From the NCBI GenBank assembly GCA_019192455.1, contig JAHCML010000004.1, positions 211,684 through 271,030 of the forward strand: 59,347 nucleotides of DNA, read 5' to 3'. This DNA comes from Alphaproteobacteria bacterium SS10. GTDB taxonomy: Bacteria > Pseudomonadota > Alphaproteobacteria > TMED2. Position numbers and translations under genes: made by a program. The notes beneath the pieces are model-generated. The model was not told where the DNA came from. It saw nothing but the letters and a program-made list of their open reading frames with translations, and searched no databases. Of the stretch, positions 1 through 8,148 are shown one piece after another (within the stretch, counting starts at the first letter, position 1; each line of letters begins with the position of its first letter).

Positions 1-196
1 GGCGGCAGCCTGTGATGAACTTGATGCCCAGCTTCTTCGCCGTGCTATAGGCCCGTACGATGCCGGCCAGACTATTGCGATCAGTCAGGGCGATGGCATC
101 ATAGCCAAGCTCACAGGCGCGTTCGACCAACTCCTCCGGATGGCTCGCACCGCGTAGGAAGTCAAAGTTCGATGTGGTTTGCAGGGCCGTTGCCAT
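1..196 (-). CDS. dnaE2: Error-prone DNA polymerase DnaE2 (ImuC), N-terminal fragment
   Basis: The minus strand from an ATG at 196 encodes 65 residues up to the window edge. They match the start of the PHP domain of DnaE2/ImuC, with the runs [18 protein letters not shown] and [17 protein letters not shown]. DnaE2 is the translesion polymerase of the SOS mutasome and works with ImuA and ImuB. Its ATG overlaps the imuB stop by one base (TAATG), so the two are probably translationally coupled. The remaining ~1000 residues lie outside the window, so polymerase integrity cannot be judged. The identity rests on a short but very characteristic N-terminus. Confidence 0.9.
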   Translation of the reverse strand, partial: MATALQTTSNFDFLRGASHPEELVERACELGYDAIALTDRNSLAGIVRAYSTAKKLGIKFITGCR

Positions 197-1896
197 TAAG
201 CAAATAACCCATGAAGGTACCAACGCGGGTTATGTCCGGCGGCGGCGTCTGTGGCGCTACTATCGCTGGGGTATAGGCCCTCGCGGTAGAGCCAGAAGCG
301 TTGGCCTGCCTCACTCTCCACCCGGTAATAGTCACGGGTAAGCGTGTCGAGGGCGCGCCTTGCATCCCACCATTCAGGGGCGATGCGCTCTGGCCCCTCG
401 GCTCGCTTGATCCGATGGGTGGTGCCGCGCCAGGCAAAACGGATGGGTGGACCGTCCGGCACTTCGGCCAAGGCTTCAACCGGTTCTGGGTGGGGGAAGA
501 GGCGGATCGGGCGGGGGGCGTCACTGGGTGGTGCCTTGCTTTGCGCCGCAACATTCCAGGCAGCCGGGTACCAATGCTCTGCCCGTTCTGGCAGGTGGCT
601 CTCATGGGCGCGCCAGCGGGTAACGCGACCGGTGCCGAGGCGATTACGTAGCCGGTCCATCAGACGGTCGATGGCCACCTCATCATTGGCCGCACTCTGG
701 TCGAGTAGGCTTTGCCTGGCGGCGACCCGGTCAACCTTGTCGATGCTGAGCGAGAGCGCATCAATGCCGAAGCCTGGATCGATTGCATCCACCCGTGCCT
801 CGAATAGCTGGGCCAAATGCTTGGCATCGGTGCTGGCGGCACCGGTCAGCACCGGGATAGGCCATACCCCACCATCGGCCCGGTAGGCGGTGAAGGTCAG
901 GGCACGGGCACCAAGGCCATCATGGCCCAGCGCCTCACAGGCGCGCTCTAACAGGTCGAGCAGAACGGCCTTAATCGTATCGCCATCACCAATCGGATCG
1001 GCAAAGCCATGTCGTAGGTTCAGGTTAGGCGGCGGTAAGAGTGGGTCAATCGGCTCCTCAACATGCCCAAGCGCCTGGTCGATACGGTGCAGCAATTGGT
1101 CGGCATCACCACTCTTTCCCTTAATGGCATCAAAGCGTTTGTAGAGCGCATCCCTAGGCAGGTCGATCACCTCACCAATACGGTGCAGGCCAAAGCGTTT
1201 GAGGTCATGCTGCACCTGAGGGCTGAGCCGTAAGCCCGTGATATTGAGCGAGCCCAAAGCCTCTCTAATCTGCGCCTGGTCATGCAGCATCGGCAGACGG
1301 CCGCGATGGTGCCCCTGATGACTGTGCCGGGCTAATGCCCAGGCGGCGCCCGGTGTGGGGGCCATGGCGATATGGGCGTCTAGGCCAAGGCGATCCAGGC
1401 TACCCTGCATCTCTCGCAACAGGGCCGCATCACCACCGAAGAGATGGCCGACACCAGTAACATCAAGCCAGAGGCCGGTTGATTGTGCGGCGGGCAGGGT
1501 GCCCGCCTTAACGCTGTCATCAATGGCAACCCATGGGCTGAAGCGCACCATCCAGCGGGCCAGGTTATTAAGGTCTCGCCGGTCACTATCTGGCGCCGCT
1601 GTTTCGGTGATCAGATCCGGGGCAATCACCTTGGCATCGGCAAGGGTCATGTCAGGATGCAGACCGATACTGGCCGCCACCTCATCCAGGGCATGAAGGC
1701 GCACCCCCTGGGCCGCACGGGTAACGAGGGCGAAGCCTGGCTGTTGCGCCTTAGGCGACGTGCCTGCGTCGTTGGCCCTTGCCGAAGGGGAGGGTGAATA
1801 GTTGGCCGCTGCCTGGCTTATGCCTTGCCGCAACCGTCGCCGGCGTGCCGTGATCGGCCAGTTCGGCAACCAAATGTAAACGATCAGCCTGGTCAT
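196..1896 (-). CDS. imuB: ImuB, Y-family polymerase-like mutasome protein
   Basis: The 566-residue protein begins [20 protein letters not shown], the typical ImuB start with the LPxWP motif. A Y-family polymerase fold follows: a palm region with [13 protein letters not shown] near residue 140, then finger, thumb and little-finger regions, and a C-terminal region that in this family holds the beta-clamp and partner contacts. ImuB proteins are regarded as non-catalytic hubs that bring DnaE2 to stalled forks, and an intact acidic triad is not obvious here. It is the middle gene of the cassette: its 5' end overlaps imuA by about 146 nt and its 3' end overlaps dnaE2. SOS induction through the LexA-like site upstream of imuA is likely. 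Confidence 0.92.
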   Translation of the reverse strand: MTRLIVYIWLPNWPITARRRRLRQGISQAAANYSPSPSARANDAGTSPKAQQPGFALVTRAAQGVRLHALDEVAASIGLHPDMTLADAKVIAPDLITETAAPDSDRRDLNNLARWMVRFSPWVAIDDSVKAGTLPAAQSTGLWLDVTGVGHLFGGDAALLREMQGSLDRLGLDAHIAMAPTPGAAWALARHSHQGHHRGRLPMLHDQAQIREALGSLNITGLRLSPQVQHDLKRFGLHRIGEVIDLPRDALYKRFDAIKGKSGDADQLLHRIDQALGHVEEPIDPLLPPPNLNLRHGFADPIGDGDTIKAVLLDLLERACEALGHDGLGARALTFTAYRADGGVWPIPVLTGAASTDAKHLAQLFEARVDAIDPGFGIDALSLSIDKVDRVAARQSLLDQSAANDEVAIDRLMDRLRNRLGTGRVTRWRAHESHLPERAEHWYPAAWNVAAQSKAPPSDAPRPIRLFPHPEPVEALAEVPDGPPIRFAWRGTTHRIKRAEGPERIAPEWWDARRALDTLTRDYYRVESEAGQRFWLYREGLYPSDSSATDAAAGHNPRWYLHGLFA

Positions 1897-2683
1897 CCCA
1901 CGCCACCTCCATCGCCAATGGTGGTATCCCCGTTTTGCTGCGGATCAGATTGAGCCCACAGCGCGCCATACCCGGCGCTTTTGCATCGTATTGATTGGCG
2001 GCACTGGGCCGCGCGGCCACCGACCAGCTGTTCCAAGCGGTTGGTATGCTGCCCGCCCCCTGATCCCGTAGCAGCAGGAGCGGCAGTCGGTTTCGCTCTG
2101 TCGCCAGGTTGAGGCGCCGCCCCACCGTGATGTCGAGGCCTGCCACGGCCCGGTCATCAAGGTCGGCGATCAGGCCGCCCACGGCACCGCTATCCAGTGC
2201 CTCTTCAAGCGTGAACCAGATGTCGCGAAGGTTATGGCACTGCACATGGATGATCTGCCGCGCGCTGATGCCTGTGCAACGCAGGCCCCAGCCATGGAGG
2301 CGACCAAGATCATGCTCGGTGCGTCCGCCGCTTAAATAGAGGATGGGATGATGCGCCGTCTCTGCCGCCAGCATTATGCGCCGCATGAGGTTACAGCCTA
2401 GGGCCAAAGCCGCGCCGCGATCGGCGGCTTGATGGGCTGCGATATCCTGTACCCGGTCACGCCGACGAAGCATGTCGGGCAGCCGTTCATCCAGGAGGTC
2501 AGAACCGCTGGACCAGCCCCAGGGATGTGTCTCACCATCGCTTAGGCTAATTGCCTTGTTCTGGTTTTGGTTCTGAACCGTATCGGAAAGTCCGGCGGAT
2601 TTAAGCGCAGAAAGCGCCATGCTTCGCCCCGGGCTTGTCGATAAATTCCTATTTATATCAGTGCTTTGTGTTTTTCCCTGCAT
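1751..2683 (-). CDS. imuA: ImuA, RecA/SulA-like mutasome protein
   Basis: About 310 residues. The first half contains HPWGWSSGSDLLDERLPDML and a RecA-like core (LYLSGGRTEHDLGRLHGWGL), as expected for ImuA, the first gene of imuA-imuB-dnaE2 cassettes. ImuA is thought to modulate RecA and assemble the mutasome. Candidate starts are GTG 2686, ATG 2683 and ATG 2620 (the last begins MALSALKSAG); I use 2683 and cannot exclude 2620. The 3' end overlaps imuB by ~146 nt in a different frame, which is long for a coupled pair, but both frames look like real family members across the overlap. A LexA-box-like site lies about 53 nt upstream. Confidence 0.85.
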   Translation of the reverse strand: MQGKTQSTDINRNLSTSPGRSMALSALKSAGLSDTVQNQNQNKAISLSDGETHPWGWSSGSDLLDERLPDMLRRRDRVQDIAAHQAADRGAALALGCNLMRRIMLAAETAHHPILYLSGGRTEHDLGRLHGWGLRCTGISARQIIHVQCHNLRDIWFTLEEALDSGAVGGLIADLDDRAVAGLDITVGRRLNLATERNRLPLLLLRDQGAGSIPTAWNSWSVAARPSAANQYDAKAPGMARCGLNLIRSKTGIPPLAMEVAWDDQADRLHLVAELADHGTPATVAARHKPGSGQLFTLPFGKGQRRRHVA

Positions 2684-2735
2684 CACACTCTACCATCGGC
2701 GACCGGATGCCAATGAAGGCCGCCTGCAGGTATAT

Positions 2736-2750
2736 GTTGCTATTTTGTTC
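2736..2750. promoter_or_regulatory. LexA-box-like operator upstream of imuA
   Basis: GTTG-N7-GTTC at 2736-2750 is one mismatch from the alphaproteobacterial LexA operator GTTC-N7-GTTC. It sits about 50 nt upstream of imuA, where an SOS operator of this cassette is expected. The match is short, so its position is as important as its sequence. Confidence 0.5.
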
Positions 2751-2825
2751 TTATTTGAGTCAAGCAGATTTCGACTCAACATAAAGAGCAGAGGGATTCC
2801 AAAAGCTTAAGGTGAGGGAGATGGG

Positions 2826-3461
2826 TTAGGGCATCTGGCGGCGCTGGGTGTCGGGGCCATCATTGGCCGCCGGGCCAGCTTGGTCGCCAGGGCCGCCACC
2901 CTTGCGCTTATCCCGTTGCTTGGCGACTAGCTCCATCGTCTCATGTTGGGCAATGCCAGCCATGATGATGTCGCCCGCAGCCTCCGGACCTTCCCAGCCG
3001 CTGACCTTGGCCCATTTGCCATTCTCCAAATCCTTATAGTGGCTGAAGAAGTGCTCAATCTGCTCTCGCAGGGGCTGTGGCAGGTCCTCGAAGTTCTGAT
3101 ACTCGTCATAGGCCGGGTTAATGCGGCTAGCTGGTACGGCGAGAATCTTTTCATCCACCCCGCCATCATCAGTCATCATCATGACGCCAATCGGCCGAAC
3201 CGCGATGACAGCGCCGGAATTGATCGGAATATCTGAGACCACCATCACATCAATCGGGTCGCCATCACCGCCCAGCGTGTTGGGGATGAAGCCATAATTC
3301 ACCGGGTAATGCATGGAGGTGCCAAGGATGCGGTCCACCACCATGGCGCCGCTTTCCTTATCCATCTCATACTTCACCGGGTCTGAGCGTACCGGGACTT
3401 CAATCACCACATTGATATCGCCAGGCGGGTTTTCACCGGCGGGGATTTTGTCCAAACGCAT
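2826..3461 (-). CDS. ppa: Inorganic pyrophosphatase (family I), copy 1
   Basis: Soluble family I pyrophosphatase, which hydrolyses PPi to two phosphates in the cytoplasm and pulls biosynthetic reactions forward. The family signature DGDPIDVMV and the active-site stretch YEMDKESGAMVVDRIL are intact. The start at ATG 3461 (MRLDKIPAGENPPGDINVV) is supported by AAGGG about 10 nt upstream and gives 211 residues. The core matches the usual ~175, followed by a ~30-residue Gly/Pro/Gln-rich tail that copy 2 lacks. It lies 93 nt downstream of the second pyrophosphatase gene on the same strand. The metal-binding aspartates look complete, so both copies are probably active. Confidence 0.93.
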   Translation of the reverse strand: MRLDKIPAGENPPGDINVVIEVPVRSDPVKYEMDKESGAMVVDRILGTSMHYPVNYGFIPNTLGGDGDPIDVMVVSDIPINSGAVIAVRPIGVMMMTDDGGVDEKILAVPASRINPAYDEYQNFEDLPQPLREQIEHFFSHYKDLENGKWAKVSGWEGPEAAGDIIMAGIAQHETMELVAKQRDKRKGGGPGDQAGPAANDGPDTQRRQMP

Positions 3462-3554
3462 CGCTTTTGACCCTTGGGATTGTTTCGATTTCACGAACAA
3501 TAAGGGCTTGTCTAGAAAGCGTGGGCGCTAAAACGATGATGAATTGGTGACGGT

Positions 3555-4082
3555 TCAACCGGTGACGCGCTTGATGCCGTCGAGGATGAATTGGCCAGCC
3601 TCTTCAGGGCCGCCCCAACCTTCAACTTTGGCCCATTTGCCGTCTTCTAAGTCTTTGTAGCGACTGAAGAAATGCTCGATCTGATCACAGAGCGGCTGGG
3701 GTAGGTCCTTATAGGTTTTGTACTGGCTGAAAATCGGGCTGACACTGTTGGCTGGTACGGCGAGGATCTTCTCATCCTCACCGCCATCATCGACCATCTT
3801 CATCACACCGACGGGGCGTGCCTTAATAAACGCACCGGAATTAATCGGGATATCGCAGACCACCATCACATCCACCGGGTCACCATCACCGGAGAGGGTG
3901 TTGGGGATGAAGCCGTAATTCACCGGGTAATGCATGGAGGTGCCAAGGATGCGATCAACGATCAGGGCGCCGCTCTCCTTATCCATCTCATACTTAATTG
4001 GGTCGGAACGAACCGGCACCTCAATGACCACATTGATTTCGCTGGGGGGATTATCACCTGGCGTGATGCGTTCGATTTGCAT
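3555..4082 (-). CDS. ppa: Inorganic pyrophosphatase (family I), copy 2
   Basis: Second family I soluble pyrophosphatase, 175 residues from ATG 4082 (MQIERITPGDNPPSEINVV), the normal bacterial length. It has the metal-binding signature DGDPVDVMV and the stretch YEMDKESGALIVDRIL. It is closely similar to copy 1 over nearly the whole length, so the pair is a tandem duplication. The open frame extends upstream to 4223, but the additional N-terminus is not family-like, overlaps the divergent glutaminase start and is best left out. The 117-nt gap to the glutaminase gene should hold divergent promoters. It probably leads a two-gene transcript with copy 1. Confidence 0.93.
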   Translation of the reverse strand: MQIERITPGDNPPSEINVVIEVPVRSDPIKYEMDKESGALIVDRILGTSMHYPVNYGFIPNTLSGDGDPVDVMVVCDIPINSGAFIKARPVGVMKMVDDGGEDEKILAVPANSVSPIFSQYKTYKDLPQPLCDQIEHFFSRYKDLEDGKWAKVEGWGGPEEAGQFILDGIKRVTG

Positions 4083-4199
4083 AATGAACAGGTCCGGGAT
4101 TACGGGAAGGTTGAAGTTCTGTTTTGTTGCGGCGCAGCATAACCGCAGCCCCCCTGGCTCGGCCAACAAAAAATAAGCAAGACGCGACCCTTTGCCATC

Positions 4200-5126
4200 A
4201 TGAGTGCTGCCATCAACTATCAAGAGCTGCTAAACCGGATTGAGGAGGCGATCCAGCCCCTCTATGGCCGGGGGAAGGTGGCCGACTATATTCCGGCCCT
4301 GGCCGAGGTGGCGCCGCGCCAATTTGGTATGGCGCTCCGCACCGTGGATGGGGAGGTGGCAAGTGTGGGGGCGGCCGCCCATGCCTTCTCAGCGCAGAGC
4401 ATTACCAAGCTGTTCGCCCTACAACTCGCCATCGTGCGGGGCGGGGATATGGTTTGGACCAAGGTGGGTAAAGAGCCATCGGGCGACCCGTTCAATTCTC
4501 TCGTCCTGCTAGAGCATGAGGGCGGTTTCCCCCGCAACCCGTTCATCAATGCCGGTGCGCTGGCGATGATTGATCTGCTGTTAAGCGCTGGCCGGTCACC
4601 GGATCAGTTGATCTTGAGCTATCTACGCATGCTGTCCGGCAATGCTGAGATCACGATTGATGAGGCGGTGGCCCAATCAGAGTGGGAGCATGCGAATGTC
4701 AACGCGGCCCTAACCCATTTCATGAAGGGGCATGGCGTCATCGATCATGATGTGGATACGGTGCTGAAGGCCTATTGCCGGATGTGCGCCATCACCATGA
4801 GTTGTGAGGATTTGGCCGCCGCCACCCAGGCGCTCGCCAATCGCGGCTTCTCCTCAGTGACCGGAGAGACCGTCCTGCCCGCGCGCCAAGCCCGGCGGAT
4901 CAATGCCGTCATGCTGACCTGCGGTACCTATGACAGTGTCGGCAGCTTCGCCTACCGCGTCGGCCTGCCGGCCAAGAGCGGCGTCGGCGGCGGCATCGTT
5001 GCCGTGGTGCCTGATAAGATGACGCTCGCCGTCTGGTCCCCAGAACTAGACCGCTCCGGCAACTCCTATATCGGCACCGCGGCGCTCGAGCAGTTCACGA
5101 CCATGAGTGGTTTGTCGGTGTTCTAA
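4200..5126 (+). CDS. glsA: Glutaminase (GlsA/YbaS type)
   Basis: 308 residues, the usual length of bacterial serine-type glutaminases, which convert L-glutamine to glutamate and ammonia. The catalytic SxxK motif of the beta-lactamase-like fold is present as SITK (Ser67-Lys70). Other family landmarks are GGFPRNPFINAGALAM and the C-terminal PAKSGVGGGIVAVVP. The start at ATG 4200 places the first helix as expected. It is followed at 49 nt by an arginase-family gene and then ornithine cyclodeaminase on the same strand, so the group probably serves release of nitrogen from glutamine and arginine. No signal peptide is visible, so it should be cytoplasmic. Confidence 0.93.
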   Translation: MSAAINYQELLNRIEEAIQPLYGRGKVADYIPALAEVAPRQFGMALRTVDGEVASVGAAAHAFSAQSITKLFALQLAIVRGGDMVWTKVGKEPSGDPFNSLVLLEHEGGFPRNPFINAGALAMIDLLLSAGRSPDQLILSYLRMLSGNAEITIDEAVAQSEWEHANVNAALTHFMKGHGVIDHDVDTVLKAYCRMCAITMSCEDLAAATQALANRGFSSVTGETVLPARQARRINAVMLTCGTYDSVGSFAYRVGLPAKSGVGGGIVAVVPDKMTLAVWSPELDRSGNSYIGTAALEQFTTMSGLSVF

Positions 5127-5175
5127 AAACTTTGCTCTTCACCCGACTCCGGCGCACGGGCTAAACCTTTGGCCC

Positions 5176-6096
5176 ATGATCGATCTTATTCCCATTCCGA
5201 TTGATATCAGCGGTTCCCAACGTGGCTGCTTGATGGGGCCTGATGCCATTAGTGTGGCGGGGCTGGAAAAGCAGCTGCGCGCCCTTGGTCATGAGGTAAC
5301 CCGACGCCCGACGGTGATCCCGGCGGGGCTGCCGATGGAGGGGGCAGGGCCAAGCAATGGCTCGGCAACCTTAAAGGATATGGATGCGGCCCTCGCCTGG
5401 ATTGAGGCGATGCATGAGCTAAAGCTCAGCGAGGCCACAACCCTGTTTCTGGGCGGTAATCACCTGCTATCGGCGGGCACCATCCCCGTGGTGGCCAAAC
5501 GGGCCGAGACGGCGGGCAAGCCGCTCTTCGTCCTCTGGCTTGATGCCCATTCGGATTTCCACACCCTGGGCTCAACCACCAGCGGTAATTTGCATGGCAC
5601 GCCGGTTGCCTATGTGACCCAGCGCGATGGGTTTGGCGACGGCTTCCCCGATCTGCCCGCCGCCGTTCCGGCTGAGCGGTTCTTTATGATGGGCCTGCGC
5701 TCCGTCGACGGACCAGAGCGGGCAGCCCTGCGCAATTTTGGGATTGAGACGGCGGATATGCGCCGGATTGATGAGGAGGGGGTGGCCCCCATCCTTCGCC
5801 AGTTCTTGGAGAAGGTGAACCATGCCGGCGGTACACTGCATGTCAGCCTGGATATCGACTTCCTCGACCCGGAAATTGCCCCCGCCGTTGGCACCACCGT
5901 GCCGGGCGGTGCCACCTTCCGCGAGGCGCATCTGATTATGGAGATGCTGCATGATAGCGGTGCCGTCAGCTCGGTCGATCTGGCAGAGCTGAACCCGATA
6001 CTGGATGAGCGGGGCAAGACCGCCCAACTCGCCGTCGACCTGCTGGCCAGCCTGTTTGGCAAATCAGTCCTCGACCGAAAGACCACCCGTTTTTAA
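5176..6096 (+). CDS. rocF: Arginase-family ureohydrolase, probable arginase
   Basis: 306 residues from ATG 5176. The manganese-site motifs of ureohydrolases are mostly intact: DAHSD (Asp123, His125, Asp127) and SLDIDFLDPEIAPAVGT (Asp226, Asp228). The first motif reads GGNH (Asn95-His96) where GGDH is usual, so the His ligand stays but the neighbouring aspartate is replaced. Arginase hydrolyses L-arginine to ornithine and urea; the ornithine cyclodeaminase 44 nt downstream would use that ornithine. Agmatinase or another guanidino substrate is possible, but the neighbour and overall sequence favour arginase. The frame is open from 5107, but the upstream part overlaps glsA and is not family-like. 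Confidence 0.85.
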   Translation: MIDLIPIPIDISGSQRGCLMGPDAISVAGLEKQLRALGHEVTRRPTVIPAGLPMEGAGPSNGSATLKDMDAALAWIEAMHELKLSEATTLFLGGNHLLSAGTIPVVAKRAETAGKPLFVLWLDAHSDFHTLGSTTSGNLHGTPVAYVTQRDGFGDGFPDLPAAVPAERFFMMGLRSVDGPERAALRNFGIETADMRRIDEEGVAPILRQFLEKVNHAGGTLHVSLDIDFLDPEIAPAVGTTVPGGATFREAHLIMEMLHDSGAVSSVDLAELNPILDERGKTAQLAVDLLASLFGKSVLDRKTTRF

Positions 6097-6140
6097 GCTC
6101 CCTAACAGCCGTTCAATCCTACTTACTAGAAAGACCGCCG

Positions 6141-7211
6141 ATGCCCCCCGTGCCACCGCCCAAGGACAGCAATATCGTCCCCTTTGTCAGTGTCGACAAC
6201 ATGATGAAGCTGGTGCTCTCCATCGGTATTGAGACCTTCCTGCAAGAGCTTGCGGGCTATGTGGAGGAGGATTTCAAACGCTGGGAAAGCTTCGATAAAA
6301 CGCCGCGCCTTGCCGCCCACTCTAAGGAGGGGGTGATTGAGTTGATGCCGACCAGCGACGGCAACACCTATGGCTTCAAATATGTGAACGGCCACCCGAA
6401 GAACACGCGTGAAGGCCTGCAGACCGTGACCGCGTTTGGTGTCCTATCTGACGTCTACACCGGCTATCCGGTCCTGTTGACCGAGATGACGATCCTAACC
6501 GCGCTGCGGACCGCCGCCAGCTCCGCCGTTGCGGCGAAGTACCTGGCGCCCAAGGATGCCAAGACCATGGCCCTGATCGGCAATGGCTCGCAGTCCGAAT
6601 TCCAGGCCATGGCCTTTAAGACCATTCTGGGGATTGAGACGGTGAGGCTTTACGACACGGACCCTGAGGCGACGGCCAAGTTCCAGCGCAACATGGTGGA
6701 TAGCGGGCTAAACGTGGTTGCGTGCAAAAGTGTGGAAACCGCCGTTGAGGGTGCAGAGATCGTCACCACGGTCACTGCGGATAAGCAATACGCCACCATC
6801 CTGACCGATAACACGGTGGGGACAGGTATACATATCAACGCGATCGGTGGTGATTGCCCGGGCAAGACCGAACTTCACCGCGATATCCTTCTGCGCTCAG
6901 ACATCTTTGTTGAGTTCACGCCGCAGACCCGGATTGAGGGTGAGATCCAGCAGCTGGCGAAGGATCACCCGGTGACCGAGCTTTGGCAGGTGATTACCGG
7001 CAAGGTTGAGGGCCGCACCTCGGCAAACCAGAACACCCTGTTTGATGGCGTTGGTTTCGCGACGGAGGATTTCTCCGCGCTTCGTTATGTGCGGGATAAG
7101 ATCGACGGCACCGAGTTCTACGACCGCCTCGATATGCTGGCCGATCCGGATGATCCGCGTGACCTCTTCGGCATGCTGCTCCGCGCGCAGGCGAAGCAAG
7201 GGGCCGGTTAG
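6141..7211 (+). CDS. ocd: Ornithine cyclodeaminase (mu-crystallin family)
   Basis: 356 residues. The dinucleotide-binding motif appears as ALIGNGSQSEFQA, and the catalytic aspartate segment as INAIGGDCPGKTEL. The enzyme converts ornithine to proline and ammonia with tightly bound NAD. It belongs to the longer ornithine cyclodeaminase type, with an ~80-residue N-terminal substrate region containing ELMPTSDGNTYGFKYVNGHP. It is the last gene of glutaminase-arginase-cyclodeaminase, which together route arginine to proline. Its stop overlaps the stop of the convergent sulfotransferase gene by 4 nt. A related lysine cyclodeaminase or ketimine reductase activity is the main alternative. Confidence 0.9.
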   Translation: MPPVPPPKDSNIVPFVSVDNMMKLVLSIGIETFLQELAGYVEEDFKRWESFDKTPRLAAHSKEGVIELMPTSDGNTYGFKYVNGHPKNTREGLQTVTAFGVLSDVYTGYPVLLTEMTILTALRTAASSAVAAKYLAPKDAKTMALIGNGSQSEFQAMAFKTILGIETVRLYDTDPEATAKFQRNMVDSGLNVVACKSVETAVEGAEIVTTVTADKQYATILTDNTVGTGIHINAIGGDCPGKTELHRDILLRSDIFVEFTPQTRIEGEIQQLAKDHPVTELWQVITGKVEGRTSANQNTLFDGVGFATEDFSALRYVRDKIDGTEFYDRLDMLADPDDPRDLFGMLLRAQAKQGAG

Positions 7212-8056
7212 GCTGGCTTCTCATCCTTGGTCGGGGCGGATGAAATCACATTCGCCTTTGAGCCCTTAAGGTTGCGCCAGAAGTTTTCTTCCGCGAACCG
7301 TTTGAACAAATCCGGTGGCAGGACGGTTTTGCGGTCCTGGATCCCAACCTTCTTGCGCACCGTGTGCAGGTTGCGAACGCCTAGCTGGTTGTCAAACGCC
7401 TCGGCGCTGTATTCCACATTGTCGAAATCATGCTCGAACTCTGGCTCGCCGATGAACTGATAGATTAGCTTCAGCACGTCTTTCGGTTGAGAGACGAGAT
7501 GCGCGTAATCGACGAGTAGTAGGCGGTCGGCATAATCACTCCAGCACGCCTCACGCAGGGCCTGATAGGCGAAGCCGACAAGGCGGTTCGGGCGGGCGAG
7601 GGTATCGGCGCGGGAGTAGACGGTGGCCCGCTCATCCCAGCTGTTGAACAGGCGAGTATTCTCAAAATTGTTGGAGCGATATTGCCGCTCTAGGCTGTCG
7701 ATGATCCAAGATAGGTCACGGACACAGGCGATGACCTTGAAGTCCTTGTTGAACAGGGCATCAAGGTCGGCGAGGCGGGTGGTCCAGGCACGGTTGGTGT
7801 CGAACACCACATCCACCTGCTTAGGCAGCCCAGCATAGTAGCTGTCGAACAGGCCACGCAGCATGCGCTTGCGGGTGTCGTCATCGACCATGGGCGCCAT
7901 CTCAGTGCCCGCAGAGACGTTATCGATCAGCGTACCAAACAGGCCGCCAACTGGGCTGGTCATACCGGCATGAAAACGCGGGTTCTGCTTTAGGATGGCC
8001 GACAACAGGGTCGAGCCAGAGCGGGGCAGGCCAGAGATGAAGTGATAGGTGGTCAT
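7208..8056 (-). CDS. Sulfotransferase family protein
   Basis: 282 residues from ATG 8056; the frame opens three codons earlier with a TTG. The PAPS 5'-phosphosulfate loop is GLPRSGSTLLSAIL near the N-terminus, and the 3'-phosphate-binding region is CVRDLSWIIDS near the middle, both standard for cytosolic-type sulfotransferases. The acceptor cannot be inferred from sequence. It stands alone between convergent ocd and the upstream hydroxy-acid dehydrogenase gene on the same strand (92 nt gap), with no PAPS-synthesis or glycan genes adjacent. No signal peptide or membrane segment is visible. Confidence 0.82.
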   Translation of the reverse strand: MTTYHFISGLPRSGSTLLSAILKQNPRFHAGMTSPVGGLFGTLIDNVSAGTEMAPMVDDDTRKRMLRGLFDSYYAGLPKQVDVVFDTNRAWTTRLADLDALFNKDFKVIACVRDLSWIIDSLERQYRSNNFENTRLFNSWDERATVYSRADTLARPNRLVGFAYQALREACWSDYADRLLLVDYAHLVSQPKDVLKLIYQFIGEPEFEHDFDNVEYSAEAFDNQLGVRNLHTVRKKVGIQDRKTVLPPDLFKRFAEENFWRNLKGSKANVISSAPTKDEKPA

Positions 8057-8148
8057 GTGCGCCAACCAATTGTGATCACGGGCAAATTCTGTGCCCCGTG
8101 ACCTAGCACGCCGTGGCTGGCTTATCTAGTCAAACGCGCCTAGCCAAC

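Noticed and set aside
3462-3554. Copy 1 pyrophosphatase starting at 3500
   Set aside because: The upstream 13 codons are not family-like, and the ATG at 3461 has a good AAGGG ribosome site.
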